From positions 7,573,121 to 7,637,120 of the forward strand of contig JASSKH010000029.1 of assembly GCA_031763025.1 (NCBI GenBank): a DNA stretch of 64,000 nucleotides, in the 5' to 3' direction. The notes beneath the pieces are model-generated. The model was given only the letters and a program-made list of their open reading frames with translations. It was not told the DNA's origin and did not search any database. Positions 23,218 through 33,214 of the stretch are shown here, piece after piece. Position 1 is the first letter of the stretch. Each line of letters starts with the position of its first letter. The translations under genes were made by a program, and so were the position numbers. Source of the stretch: Macrocystis pyrifera (taxonomy: Eukaryota > Sar > Phaeophyceae > Laminariales > Laminariaceae).

Positions 23218-24138
23218 TACGTACTGATTGTAGACCTGCTGTTGTGCAGGTTAAAAAAAAGAGGTATTTTTCGTACCAGAGGTGCGAGCATTATTTCTTG
23301 CGCCGTTCCCCTGGGCACCTCCCGGAGGTACTCGTACCCCGTACCAGTACGTGTGTGTTCTTCGGACATAACCGTTCTTTCTACCCAACTACATCAGCAC
23401 GCCCAGTGTCGCGCCCTGATTGTTTACTCGTAGAGAGCTACTCGTACAGCAGCACAAATTATGTGGTGACAGACTGCTGCAAGAACAAAAATATACCTTG
23501 CACGTCCGTGCACAAAATGTCTTCTAAATACTATCGATATGATATTAATAGTACACCAAGTACACACATCACATCAGTAGAGTGTCACCCTTACACGCAC
23601 CTGTCAAGAATTCGTACCTGGTACACTACATGATGCACCATAAAATACGACACTTGTAAAAACACTGCCGTGTTCAGCGCAACGCAACATCATCGTATAT
23701 ACTCCGGTATTGGTATAGCCCCCCCCCTCCCCGCTCTCCTTCCTCGCCCCCTGGCTTCGTATCGCAGAGGTGCGTTGCGTATATATTTATTAGACGTCCA
23801 CTTGCATGACCAGGCAAGACAAGAAAACATCGTCAAACGAAACTGAAAAAAGTACGTACTTCATTCTATGAATATGTCCGTGCGTCTGGTGATGCGTTGA
23901 ATAAAACAAGCATATCTGGCCCCGCAAGCCGCAAGCGCAAAGCGAAGGGAAGCACAGCGAAACACAACGAAACAACACAACCAACAAACAACCACCATGC
24001 ATCCACATGCATGCAAAAACAAAGAAAAGCAAAGACGAAGAGTTGAAACAAGAACTGAACAACAAGTACGTGTTGCCTCTTGTTCCCATTCAAAACAACG
24101 TACGCACGTGTCCGCGTGCCCTCGCTCCGAAAGCAACG
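23218..24138. other. Spacer, no gene seen
   Basis: Short frames only. Probably intronic or intergenic. Confidence 0.4.
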
Positions 24139-24294
24139 ATGTCAGGAGACATGTCAAGCAAGGCAAAACAACTTGCGCCGTCAAGGGTGTAGGGCCGAGT
24201 GTTCGATACTAACACCTAGTAATGTGGTGTCAGTCACGCATGTCAAGGCAAAAGTTGCTGTCTGTCAAGCGGTGAAAATGCTGTCTCCTGACAT
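24139..24294. mobile_element. MITE family 2, copy 2 (inverted, best ends)
   Basis: Ends are perfect or near-perfect inverse complements: ATGTCAGGAGACA at the left and TGTCTCCTGACAT at the right. The body is the reverse complement of copies 1 and 3. Confidence 0.88.
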
Positions 24295-24783
24295 CATGGT
24301 CCAAAAGCAATTCCAAAGAACAAGCAAGGTCACTTGTTGGTGCATCCAGCAGATATCAATCACGGGTGGCGGATATTCACGCGAACGTACTTCAGCGGAA
24401 GCACAGACGACCACTGCTGTGGTGGCCGTAAATGTAAGGATTACTTTTTCATCCATACTAGTATTCAATATATCCTTATATTTCCGGACATAGCGTTAAG
24501 TAAAACAAAAAAAATACTCGAGCCTTTTCGCCTCACGAGCACACGCAGGCGCGTACGCGCGGAGGGGGAGGGGGGAAGGGATAGTGCTCCTCATGGTCGT
24601 ACTTGCTGGAGAGAGGGTTTCCCTACTGTCCACTTTTTCCAGGCACGGTGCCGCTAGGCATCGTCCGCGTGGCAGAAGAGAAGTTGTCCTGGGACTTGCT
24701 CCTGTATCGCATCGTGCGTACGCAAAGTACGTACTCGTTTGCTGAATGACCTGTACTCGAGCCGCTTTTGGTTGTTGCTGTTG

Positions 24784-25005
24784 AGTCATCATCATCATTC
24801 ACTTTTTTGCTTTCCAACTCTACTTTTTTCTTTTAAACTCTACTCGCAGGACGTGTTTGCCCACAGCGGCCTCCTCGTCAAGGCGCGGCCACAGGTAGGG
24901 GTCGTCCCTCCCCCCCCCCCCCCGGTACGTGTATTCAAACTTACCACGTATCAAACAGAGAGACGGTACACACAGCTTTCCCACGCTGCTCGCCGATTTT
25001 GGGTC
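24784..25005 (-). mobile_element. tRNA-derived SINE, diverged copy
   Basis: Follows the same order as copy 1 ('catcattcactttt', 'cctcctcgtcaaggcgcggccac', 'gtcgtccctccc', 'ggtacgtg', 'gctgctcgccgatttt') with many substitutions and a 16-base C run where other copies have about seven. Confidence 0.6.
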
Positions 25006-25183
25006 GAGCTTGCTGAACCAAACAAATCGAAACTGACTTTATATTTCTTGAGATGTTGAGTGTCGCACGTTGAGTACCTGGTATTAATATTAATAGTACT
25101 ACTTGCAACATTACCCAAGACTGCAGCTCTGGTAATCAGGTTTGGGTTCCTGGGTTCCGTTTCTTCCCCGGCGTGACCCTCAC

Positions 25184-25480
25184 CTCTATTCCCAGGATCC
25201 CCGTTCGCTTCTCCTTGTTGCGCTCCAGCCGCGACCTAAACCTCCCCTCCAGCTCCCCCAGCTCCTCTACTGCCTGCTTAGCAACCTCGTATGAGGGGGA
25301 TGCGGAGTGGTAAACCCGCTTTCCCAAGCAGTTCGTTCCCGTGAACTTTTTGGTGATCCGCATCGGGTCACAGTCCAGCTTTTGCGCGAGGTATGCGCGC
25401 AGCGTGGTCCCGTCGGGCAGCTGCAGCACCCCGAGGCTGAAGTAGTGTATTATCCTCGCCGTCAGAGCCTCCTCCTCATT
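25184..25480 (-). CDS. Exon with a conserved TLRAYL..CDPMRITKKF domain
   Basis: A 99-codon exon bounded by a 3' splice site ('cccccaacag' before 25480) and a strong donor (ATAGAG|GTGAGG at 25184/25183), phase 0 at both ends. The protein begins N-E-E-E-A-L-T-A-R-I-I-H-Y-F. The core is F-S-L-G-V-L-Q-L-P-D-G-T-T-L-R-A-Y-L, then C-D-P-M-R-I-T-K-K-F-T-G and G-K-R-V-Y, and a charged helical tail with repeated E/R/L follows. I associate this core with uncharacterised stramenopile proteins (recollection, not checked); the function is unknown. It is the first strong exon upstream of the Gln-rich exons on the same strand, and its phase-0 donor matches the phase-0 acceptor at 20629. I therefore propose, but cannot prove, that it is the N-terminal domain of that protein. 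Confidence 0.7.
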
Positions 25481-25499
25481 CTGTTGGGGGAGGTGTCCA

Positions 25500-27004
25500 C
25501 GAGGAGTGTTGCAGCACGGCACGTGGGATGTCAGAGGCTTTTATGCAGTACAGGATGCGAGTGCTGCACAAAAAGGAACACAATACGATAAGAACGTACC
25601 GATTGAACAGCCGCCATTGCTATTATCCTTTTCGCGTGAGCAACGACAAGAAGACGCACTCCCGAGCTCCCGAGTCGAATGCGCAGAGACAGAAAGTAAC
25701 CCCCACCCAAGCGCTTGCAGGCAGGAACATAGGGGGGGGCACATCTAACCCACTCATCATTTCTGCAGAGCAGGGCTAAAGTTCGGGGCAAAGCCTAATG
25801 TCTCCCTTGTGCATTGAGGCTCTCGCCCGCAGCGTTGTTTTTCAGTCCAACAACCTCAAGAACGATTTTTGCCCCTCTCTTTCGTACAAACAAGCCAAGC
25901 ACAAACCGCCGAACTCCGCTCCGAAACGCAAAGGGGCAGCTTCCCCCCGAGCGCACGCTGGCACGCACCGTCCACTTCCCCTTCCGCGACATCGAGTGTG
26001 TCGCCATGCTTGCTGCTGTTCATCCGTCGCTCGCAAGAAAATGGTGCCCTCGTGCCCTCGCTTTGGCCTCTCTTTTGTTTGTGCGAATGACGAGTGGATC
26101 TGAGAGGGAAAAAAAACGACTGACGTTTTTGCTCCCAACACATCAGGCCATTGGTCGGTCTATTCGCCGGCGACAGGGGTGGTCCTATTTTTTTCACTAG
26201 GTTTTAGTATCAGGAAGGAAGGTTGAGGTTATTAGTTGCTTTCTTCGAACTTCAACATCAGCACTTCGAAGGGAAATAGGGGAATTGATTTGTCGGAGGG
26301 TCCACAAGTCCACAAGTCCCAAGCATGCAAAGCCCAAAGTCCAAAGTGACGTCAATTTGATGGTTCGTACGTACTACTGGTGACTTGTATGATGCCGAGC
26401 TTGGGCGCTCTCTGTGTGGGCTCGGGCTGCTGTGCTGCTTGCTGTGTGAGGCCTCACGACCAGCTGATCGCTACACAACAGAGCGACAGATAGCAGCAGA
26501 CTACATATTGGTGTGTGCGTTTCAATAGAGTTCCGCGTACCTGGCGCACATGGCGTGTGGCGAAGGAATGAGCCGAGAAAACCGAGCTCAAATGACTCAC
26601 ACAGATACAGGTGTTAATACGCTACGAAGAGCATTCACTTCAAGGGGACACAGCCCCGTGAGACCTCTTCCTTGCAAATGATGTGACGCATATATACATA
26701 AAATCGAGTACTACGCACCAATACGAGTACAGCAGCAGCAGCAGCAGCTAGCAGCAACAAATACTGGCTGCAGGGTGCCGTCGGGTTGATAAATTGGCAT
26801 TCGCAGCCGATTCGTCCGATTCATCATACGACAGAAAAGTTCAATCGACATTGGAATAATCTAGAATGGGAGGCAGAATGGAGAGGAAGTTTTATTTTTT
26901 ACTTTTCATGGACCCCAGGCAGATATACATGAAGTGACTTGTATTCCTTAGTTTTTTTAAGGGTTTTTATAAAATTTTGAAGTACGTCAGCTAAAAAAAA
27001 AAAA
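25500..27004. other. Unassigned, possibly 5' region of the domain gene
   Basis: Several 70-130 codon frames overlap on both strands at 25530-26200 with no recognised domain or matching splice sites. A short CAG tract occurs at 26732-26750. Nothing supportable as a gene. Confidence 0.4.
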
Positions 27005-27155
27005 AAAATGTGAAATACGTCAGCTAGTTCGACTGATTAAATAGTTGATACTCAACTTTGCAAGCTGTGTAATACGTCTCGTCTATACGTATTCCATTTT
27101 TACCGAATTTTACAAGTATTGTGATAAAACCGAACGCGCCTGTTCTAAAATAGGA
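27005..27155 (+). repeat. Dispersed direct repeat, left copy
   Basis: About 150 bp shared with 36095-36240 in the same orientation: 'ctgattaaatagttgatac', 'caactttgcaagctg', 'ttttaccgaattttacaagt', 'accgagcgcgc'-like end. Confidence 0.75.
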
Positions 27156-27452
27156 GCATAAATGAAAGGGTTTTACCCAAAATGAGGTATATGTATCTGG
27201 CCACTTTAGGGCCAAATTCAGTTACCAGGTACATTTTTTCATGAGTTCCAGTATGCATACTAGGACTCAGTTACATACTAATAACAAGTACAATTCACAC
27301 GCCAGGAGCCCTGTGTAAAGATGTGCCTTGTACAGAATAAGGACGCAGGGATGGCGAGGACGCGCTTCTTCTTGGTCAAGTTCTTGTTGCTTGTCTCAAG
27401 GGAGCTCAATGATAGAGTGTGAGATCAGAGCGCCACAGAGTACCAGACTAAT

Positions 27453-27760
27453 CGGCGTCCCCGGTGGCTTGATAGGTGGTCCGCGTGCCTGTCAAGATCA
27501 ATTTCGTGGGTTCAAGTCTCACCGAGTGCATGCTCATAGGGACTTTTTCTTGCATAAAAAATTGATAAGCGGAAAGCGCGAAAGCGTGAGTTGGCTACAT
27601 TCGATGAAAATTGACGAGCAGTGGGAATGCTGAACCCTATGCGCGACAAAAAATAAAGCACGTACCGGGGGGGAGAAGGGACGACACCTGTGACCACGGC
27701 TTGTCCAGAAGATCGCCGAGGGTAAAACCTCCTACGAGTGGGCTGGAAAGTAAAAGTGAT
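27453..27760 (+). mobile_element. tRNA-derived SINE, copy 2
   Basis: Has an A-box-like TGGCTTGATAGG and B-box-like GGTTCAAGTCT about 45 bp apart, then the family body to 'ggaaagtaaaagtgat'. The A tail is missing. The copy abuts 'cccctgaaccatgtatctt', which resembles the internal edge of the LTR element near 35625. Confidence 0.85.
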
Positions 27761-27879
27761 CCCCTGAACCATGTATCTTGATACAAAACATTTATGTACA
27801 ATCTAGGACCAAAGCGGTACGACCTGCGGGGGTTGTAGGGCAACGATTGCTCGGGGCCACCGAGTGGTGGGGTTACCTT

Positions 27880-30800
27880 GTGGACGCCAACATGCAATGC
27901 ATGCGCGATGCGTGGTGAATGCAGCCAGGCGAGGCGGGGCGCAGGCGCCGCGGCTCTGCGGCGCTAGGGGATGCACAGTTGTCGTCATGGAAGACGGGAA
28001 GCACTAGAAGTGGCAATTCAGGCAGACCCCGGACTGCGCGTTACGGCAGCGGGACTCGGAGGGAGACCTGACGACCGCGAGGATGGGCGCCGGGATGGGC
28101 TCCTCTATCCCTGGGACCAAAATACGTTGGGGATCGCAAGACCACTCGACGATGTTCCCCTTGAGGACCTCAACGCTTTGGCACTGTTATTAAAGTGCAG
28201 TCAAGGTTGGCTACTGCCCACGCCAAGCTTATCACCCACGTGCTTGGCCTCCTTAACCACGCCCTGGGAGAGCATCGCCCAAATAGACAGTCGGAGACGC
28301 CGACCTCACTCTTGAGGTCAATCAAGCTGTGGTACATCCTCCTGGCTCTACTGCACTCGCAGGATGGCCGAGTGAAGCGGCGCGAGAGATTCGCGTCTGT
28401 CGAACGCGGTGATCTCACCCTTCTACTCCCGTCGTTAATGAAGTATAATACCCGTCGAACATCGGCAAGACAGAGTGGTCAAGCTCGCCAAGTGACGGAC
28501 GCTGATTTGTTCAAGAGGGCGTCATCGGCATGCCGCCATCCAGGGGGGGTGACTGTCGCAGCACGCAGCCTCCTCGCGGAACCCCGCGCGCCGGGGAGCG
28601 AGGAAACGTGGGAGCGACTGAAAGAAAAGTTCCCGGAGGAGGATCACACCGCCGTCTCCGAAGCAGCAGCGGCAGCGGTGGCAGCAAGTTCTACCGACCC
28701 GGAGGAAGGGAGTGGTCCCAAGTGATGCCCGGAGGAAGAAGTCGACCCACAGGTGACCTTCGAGGTCATCAACTCTGGCAACGCGCTATCAGGCGCAGGA
28801 AGCGATGGCTTGCGCTTTTCGCACCTGCAGTCAAATATCAGGACTGGCATTTGGCGCGAAAAAATCGGGGCTGGCATTGAAGCCTTCTGGAGAAGAATTA
28901 TCGACGATCCAAACGCCTTTCGGCCGGAATTCTGTCAGCTCTTCCTGCGATCCAACCTCACTGCTTTGAGTGAAAAATGCCGCCCCGCCTGCGTAGGGAT
29001 GACATGGAGACGCCTTCGTACAGCCGGGACCATGCGGCAGTCGCGACCACGACTGGAGGAGACCAACCGCAAGGCGAGCAGTTTGGAGTCGGAGTACGAG
29101 GGGGGGTGGAGCAGGTAGCGCTCGCGACCGGGTATACCACGTGGCAAAAAACTGGCTGATTCTCACAGACAGCTCGAACGCCTTCAACACGGTGAAACGG
29201 ATGGCTGTGCTTGCAGAGGTAGCCACCTGCGCGCCTGCGCTTACACCGTTCGTGACAAAGTATTACGGGGAGAGAACTGCTCCCATGTTCTTCCAGATGG
29301 AATCGGGAGAAAGGCGCAAGATTGAATGCTCCAGTGGGGTACGGCAAGGGGATGCCATGGGGCCGGCGTTGTTTCTGCATGCCTCTCTTGCCGGTGCTGA
29401 GGCGAACCCGAGCAGAGTTCGAGCCAAAAGGAGTGGAGTCATTCGCCTACCTAGACGACATCAGCATCTGAATGATGGAAATCACACCCGATACTGTGGA
29501 AGTTGTGTCCTTCCTCCAGCGTGAGCTGTCCAACATCGGCATTGCAATCAACCCGAGCAAAACGGTTGCCTTGCCCCCGACGGGGCACGTACCTACGCCG
29601 GGACAAATCACCCTTCTTGAAGGTATTGGCGTCCGCATCGCGGAACGGGGTGGAGTAAAGGTGGTTGGGGTTCCCGTCGGTACTGACGAATACGCGATGG
29701 AGAGCGCAATGGAGATAGTCCAAAACGGGGGAGCGGAACAACTCGCGGGGATGCTACCGCGCATGCCAGACAAGCAAGCAGCCAACCTGATCGCCACCGG
29801 CTCCATGGTGCAACGGGCCGCCTATATAGAAAGAGTGATGGACCCGGAACTGTCCCTGCCCGCATGTCTAAAAGCAGACGGCAACGCGATGTGGATGCTG
29901 GAGAATTTGCTTGATCTCCCGGGGACAGTAGAAGAAACGTCGTTCTTCGAGAACGGGTGCCCAACAAATTAGTTAGTCTTGCAGCCCTACCAACAGGCGC
30001 AGGCAAGACTAACCACGGGGGCCGGAGGGTTTGGACTGGCGTCGGCTAAAGCCCGCAGGATGTCAGCGTCCGTCGGAAGGCTGGCGACGGTGCCGGAAGT
30101 GCTTGCTGACCTGTCCGGCGCTATAGGGGACAAAGTCCGGAGGGAGCTCCACGATTCAAACCTCGTCCGGCGCATTTAGAACAGCATCAGGGACCTCCGC
30201 GATGTGCATTGGGTTTCAGAAGAAGCCATGGCGAACATCGTGCCGGAAAACTGGCGGGATAGAGCATTTCGAGGTGGAGAGCAAGAGGCCCCAGGGTGGT
30301 CGGTTTGCGGAAGTGTTGCTAGCATAAGATGCCGAATCTATCAGCTCCAGCAAAGCGCAGCATATACTGGGGCAGCTGGTAAACCGAGGCTGTTATGAGA
30401 GATACGTTGCTTCACTGGACCAGCTCCCCGTCGAGACGACGACCCAGCGAGGTACGGGTATCCTACAAGAAGAGAAAGAGTCGAGGGGTCTGGCCAAGGC
30501 CCGGCAACGGAGCCAATCGGGACCAGGGGCTACTGCATTCCTAAGGGCGAGACCTGTCGACTCGGCCACAGTCACCCCACCGTCAGAGTTCGTGGCTGCG
30601 GGACGGCGGTTTTTGGGGATTGAGGAGTTCCTGGCGGCAAGGTGCCCCTGCTGCGGTGCAGCGGAGCCTAATACGCGGCATGCACGATTATGTCATCAAT
30701 CGGGCGCGCAAATAAACCAGCACCAGCCTCTGGTGCACGCGCTCTCCCGCACCTTTGAGAGGATGTCCATCCGTCATCAAATGGAAAGCGGAGCCCCCTT

Positions 30801-31517
30801 CCACGCAAACAGGGATCTCCGCATGGACATCGTCATCGAGGCGGGATGACTCCAAGATGCTACGGCATCAGGGTATCGCAATAAAGCGATACTCCTCGAC
30901 GTCACGTATGCGGACCCACAAGCGGAGATCCACATGGGGGCAGGCAGCGCTGACCGAGACGGATCAGTTGCCTCCGCTTCTGAGGCGCGCAAGCGCAGTC
31001 ACTACGCTCGTCCGGGACAGATGTCCTTCGACGAGCGCAGCTACAAACTCGCCACCCTCGCGGTGGAAAGCTTTGGGCGCCTCGGAAAGGAAGGCAGCGA
31101 TCTAATTGATCAGTTGGCGGCAAGTCTTGTGGTAGGGACGGACGGATTGTCCCTGGCGCGGAAAGGCGTCTGCAAAGAACGCCTCTTCCAGATCATCTCG
31201 GTGACCACCCAGGTCGCGATTTCGCGCCGAGTACATACTAGGTATAAACTAGCCCTGAGGGACCGCCAGGCCGCTAGGGGAAGGGAGGAAGAAGCCGGAG
31301 GAATGCGACCAATGACACGGGGATGGAACGTTGATGAGAAATAGGATATACTATACCAGTAGCTAAAATGAAATGATGTTGGGAATGGAAACTGGGAAAC
31401 GGCTGGCAGAGAAGCGTATGAGGGATACTCCTGATTTACGGAAGGATATTCGGTTCATATAGGAACGGCATCTACGCTATATTGTCGGAAGGCCAGCATA
31501 ATAATAAAAATAATAAC
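27880..31517 (+). mobile_element. Non-LTR retroelement with RT, zinc finger and endonuclease-like C-terminus
   Basis: About 3.6 kb of one decayed polyprotein in successive frames, followed by an AATAATAAAA-like tail (31498-31516) that touches the left LTR of the next element. The RT and C-terminal modules are described in the pseudogene entry. The domain order (RT, CCHC finger, nuclease-like region) is that of non-LTR elements carrying a restriction-like endonuclease, which is family knowledge rather than a computed match. Confidence 0.72.
28195..31344 (+). pseudogene. Broken RT polyprotein (restriction-like endonuclease class)
   Basis: The N-terminal frame (from about 28195) carries helical sequence to a TGA at 28723 and continues in the same frame to a TAG at 29116. 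The RT core follows in other frames: motif A-like L-I-L-T-D-S-S-N-A-F-N-T near 29156, S-S-G-V-R-Q-G-D-A-M-G-P-A near 29330, and catalytic F-A-Y-L-D-D-I near 29442-29462, then a TGA. The thumb region then runs 29472-29972. After more breaks there is a zinc-finger-like C-P-C-C-x9-H-x3-C near 30645-30690. Next come R-M-D-I-V-I-E-A-G and I-L-L-D-V-T-Y, with spacing like a PD-(D/E)xK nuclease, and a final K-rich segment to 31344. At least six stops or frameshifts make it non-functional. Confidence 0.75.
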
Positions 31518-31518
31518 T

Positions 31519-31691
31519 ACTGGATATTTCCGTTACTAGCACGTCACGTGCTCTTATACTCGTAGTACGTATCTGACTGTCTCCTCATACTGACACCATC
31601 TACGGAGACGTTTCCATTATTAACACGTCACGTTCTCTCATACCGGTACGTATTGCGCCGCTTTATAGCTACTGGTAAATGATGCCATCAC
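31519..31691 (-). repeat. LTR of element 1 (3' LTR on its strand)
   Basis: Direct repeat partner of 35651-35831. The outer base next to the RT element is TACTGG where the partner has TGCTGG. Confidence 0.75.
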
Positions 31692-33214
31692 ATTAGCCCA
31701 CCCTGAATAGTCCTAGGTGCAGACCACACCACGATTAAGGATGGCGACCATATCATCTCAGAAATCGAAAAGGGGAGTTGAAGGTGCAGCTGTTCGAAAC
31801 GAACTAAATGAAGCTATAAATCTAACCCACACCTCGTAATGAAGCTTCGACGCCTCACGCGTGGTACAAACGCGCAAAACGAGAAGAGAAGGATACGTCA
31901 AGCGCGCTACGAACCAGGGCGCGAAGGTGCTAAAAAAAAAAAAAACTCAAAAGACGTGAACGGAGAAAGTGATAAAGGACAAAACAGTACACACTGCGAT
32001 GCAGAGAAGCAAAGTCCAAACCAGGGCTCGAAGGCGTCGGAAAAAGAGGAAACCCAAAAGACGTGAACGGAGAAAGTACGACGAAACAGTGCACGCTGCG
32101 ATGCGGAAAAACAAAGTCCAAACCTTGAACATGTAAAGGCTACGTAGCGTGGGGCCATTGATCGGGCCCAAGAAAAAAAACGAAACAGCTATATGCCGGC
32201 CGAAAGAAGGCGCGAAGAAAGAACTGAAGGGGGAAGGCGATACGATAACGAAAAGTGCGCCGTGAAGGTTGAAAACAAAGACAGGGGAATCGGCAACGAA
32301 GTACGCAGAGGCCAGCAAACGTGGGGCGAATGGTCGATTAGTGTGATACCCGTAAAAGATAGGTGATACACACACTACAAGCGCAAACCGAAACGCAGCG
32401 AGAATATTCGTCCGAAAACGGGAAGGCAAAGAAAAAAGAGGTCAAAAGGGAATGTCTCCCATACCACAAAATGAAAACAACGGAAATAAATGCACGTGTC
32501 CTAAAGTGTACTGTACGGATTGAGGATAATGCGCAAACCGTAGGGAAGGCTACTCGCGGAAAAGACGGGTATGCTGAGGACTGGAGGGTCAAGAAGGACA
32601 GCCTGGTACATTGAAACAAAAACAGAAAATATGCAACCCGTGTCGAAAGAGACACACAGAACAGGAAAGGTCAGGGCGTGAGTATAGAAGCCTGTTTAAG
32701 AACACGGTAGCACCACGGTTCGGCGGCCTTCACGAAGGTTAGGCAGGCGGAAAAGGTGGTGGAAGTTGAAACAAAGACAAAGGACCAAAACGAAAATAAA
32801 CCCGAAAGCACGCTATCACTGAAGGTCTGCGGCCCCCACGAGAGGAGGCAAGCGGAACCGGCAGTGAAAGACTGAAAGAAAACGCTCTCGAATGTCATAA
32901 CACGACAGTCCAGCGGCCTTCGCGAGAGGAAGCAGGTGGAACTGGTAGTGATATATTGAAGGAACACACAAATACGCCCGTAAATACTATACCCTGGCAG
33001 TTTAGCGGCCCTCGCGAGAGGAAGCAGGCGGAAATGGCAGTGGTAGATTGACAGTAAACGCTAACCCGAATATATCATATCTAACTAAACAAACCAAGAA
33101 CCCATGCCGAAAAGAGGCGAAAAGAGGCGAAAAGAGACACCTTAAGGGGGACAAACGAAAACAAACGAGCAAACAATAACCAAACAAAAAAGGTTCCCGG
33201 ACAAAAGCGAAGAA

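Noticed and set aside
24623-24817. Minus-strand candidate exon with a D-D-D-D-S-T-A-T-T-K-S-G stretch
   Set aside because: Its first part overlaps the tail of the diverged SINE copy, and the splice-like sites are weak.
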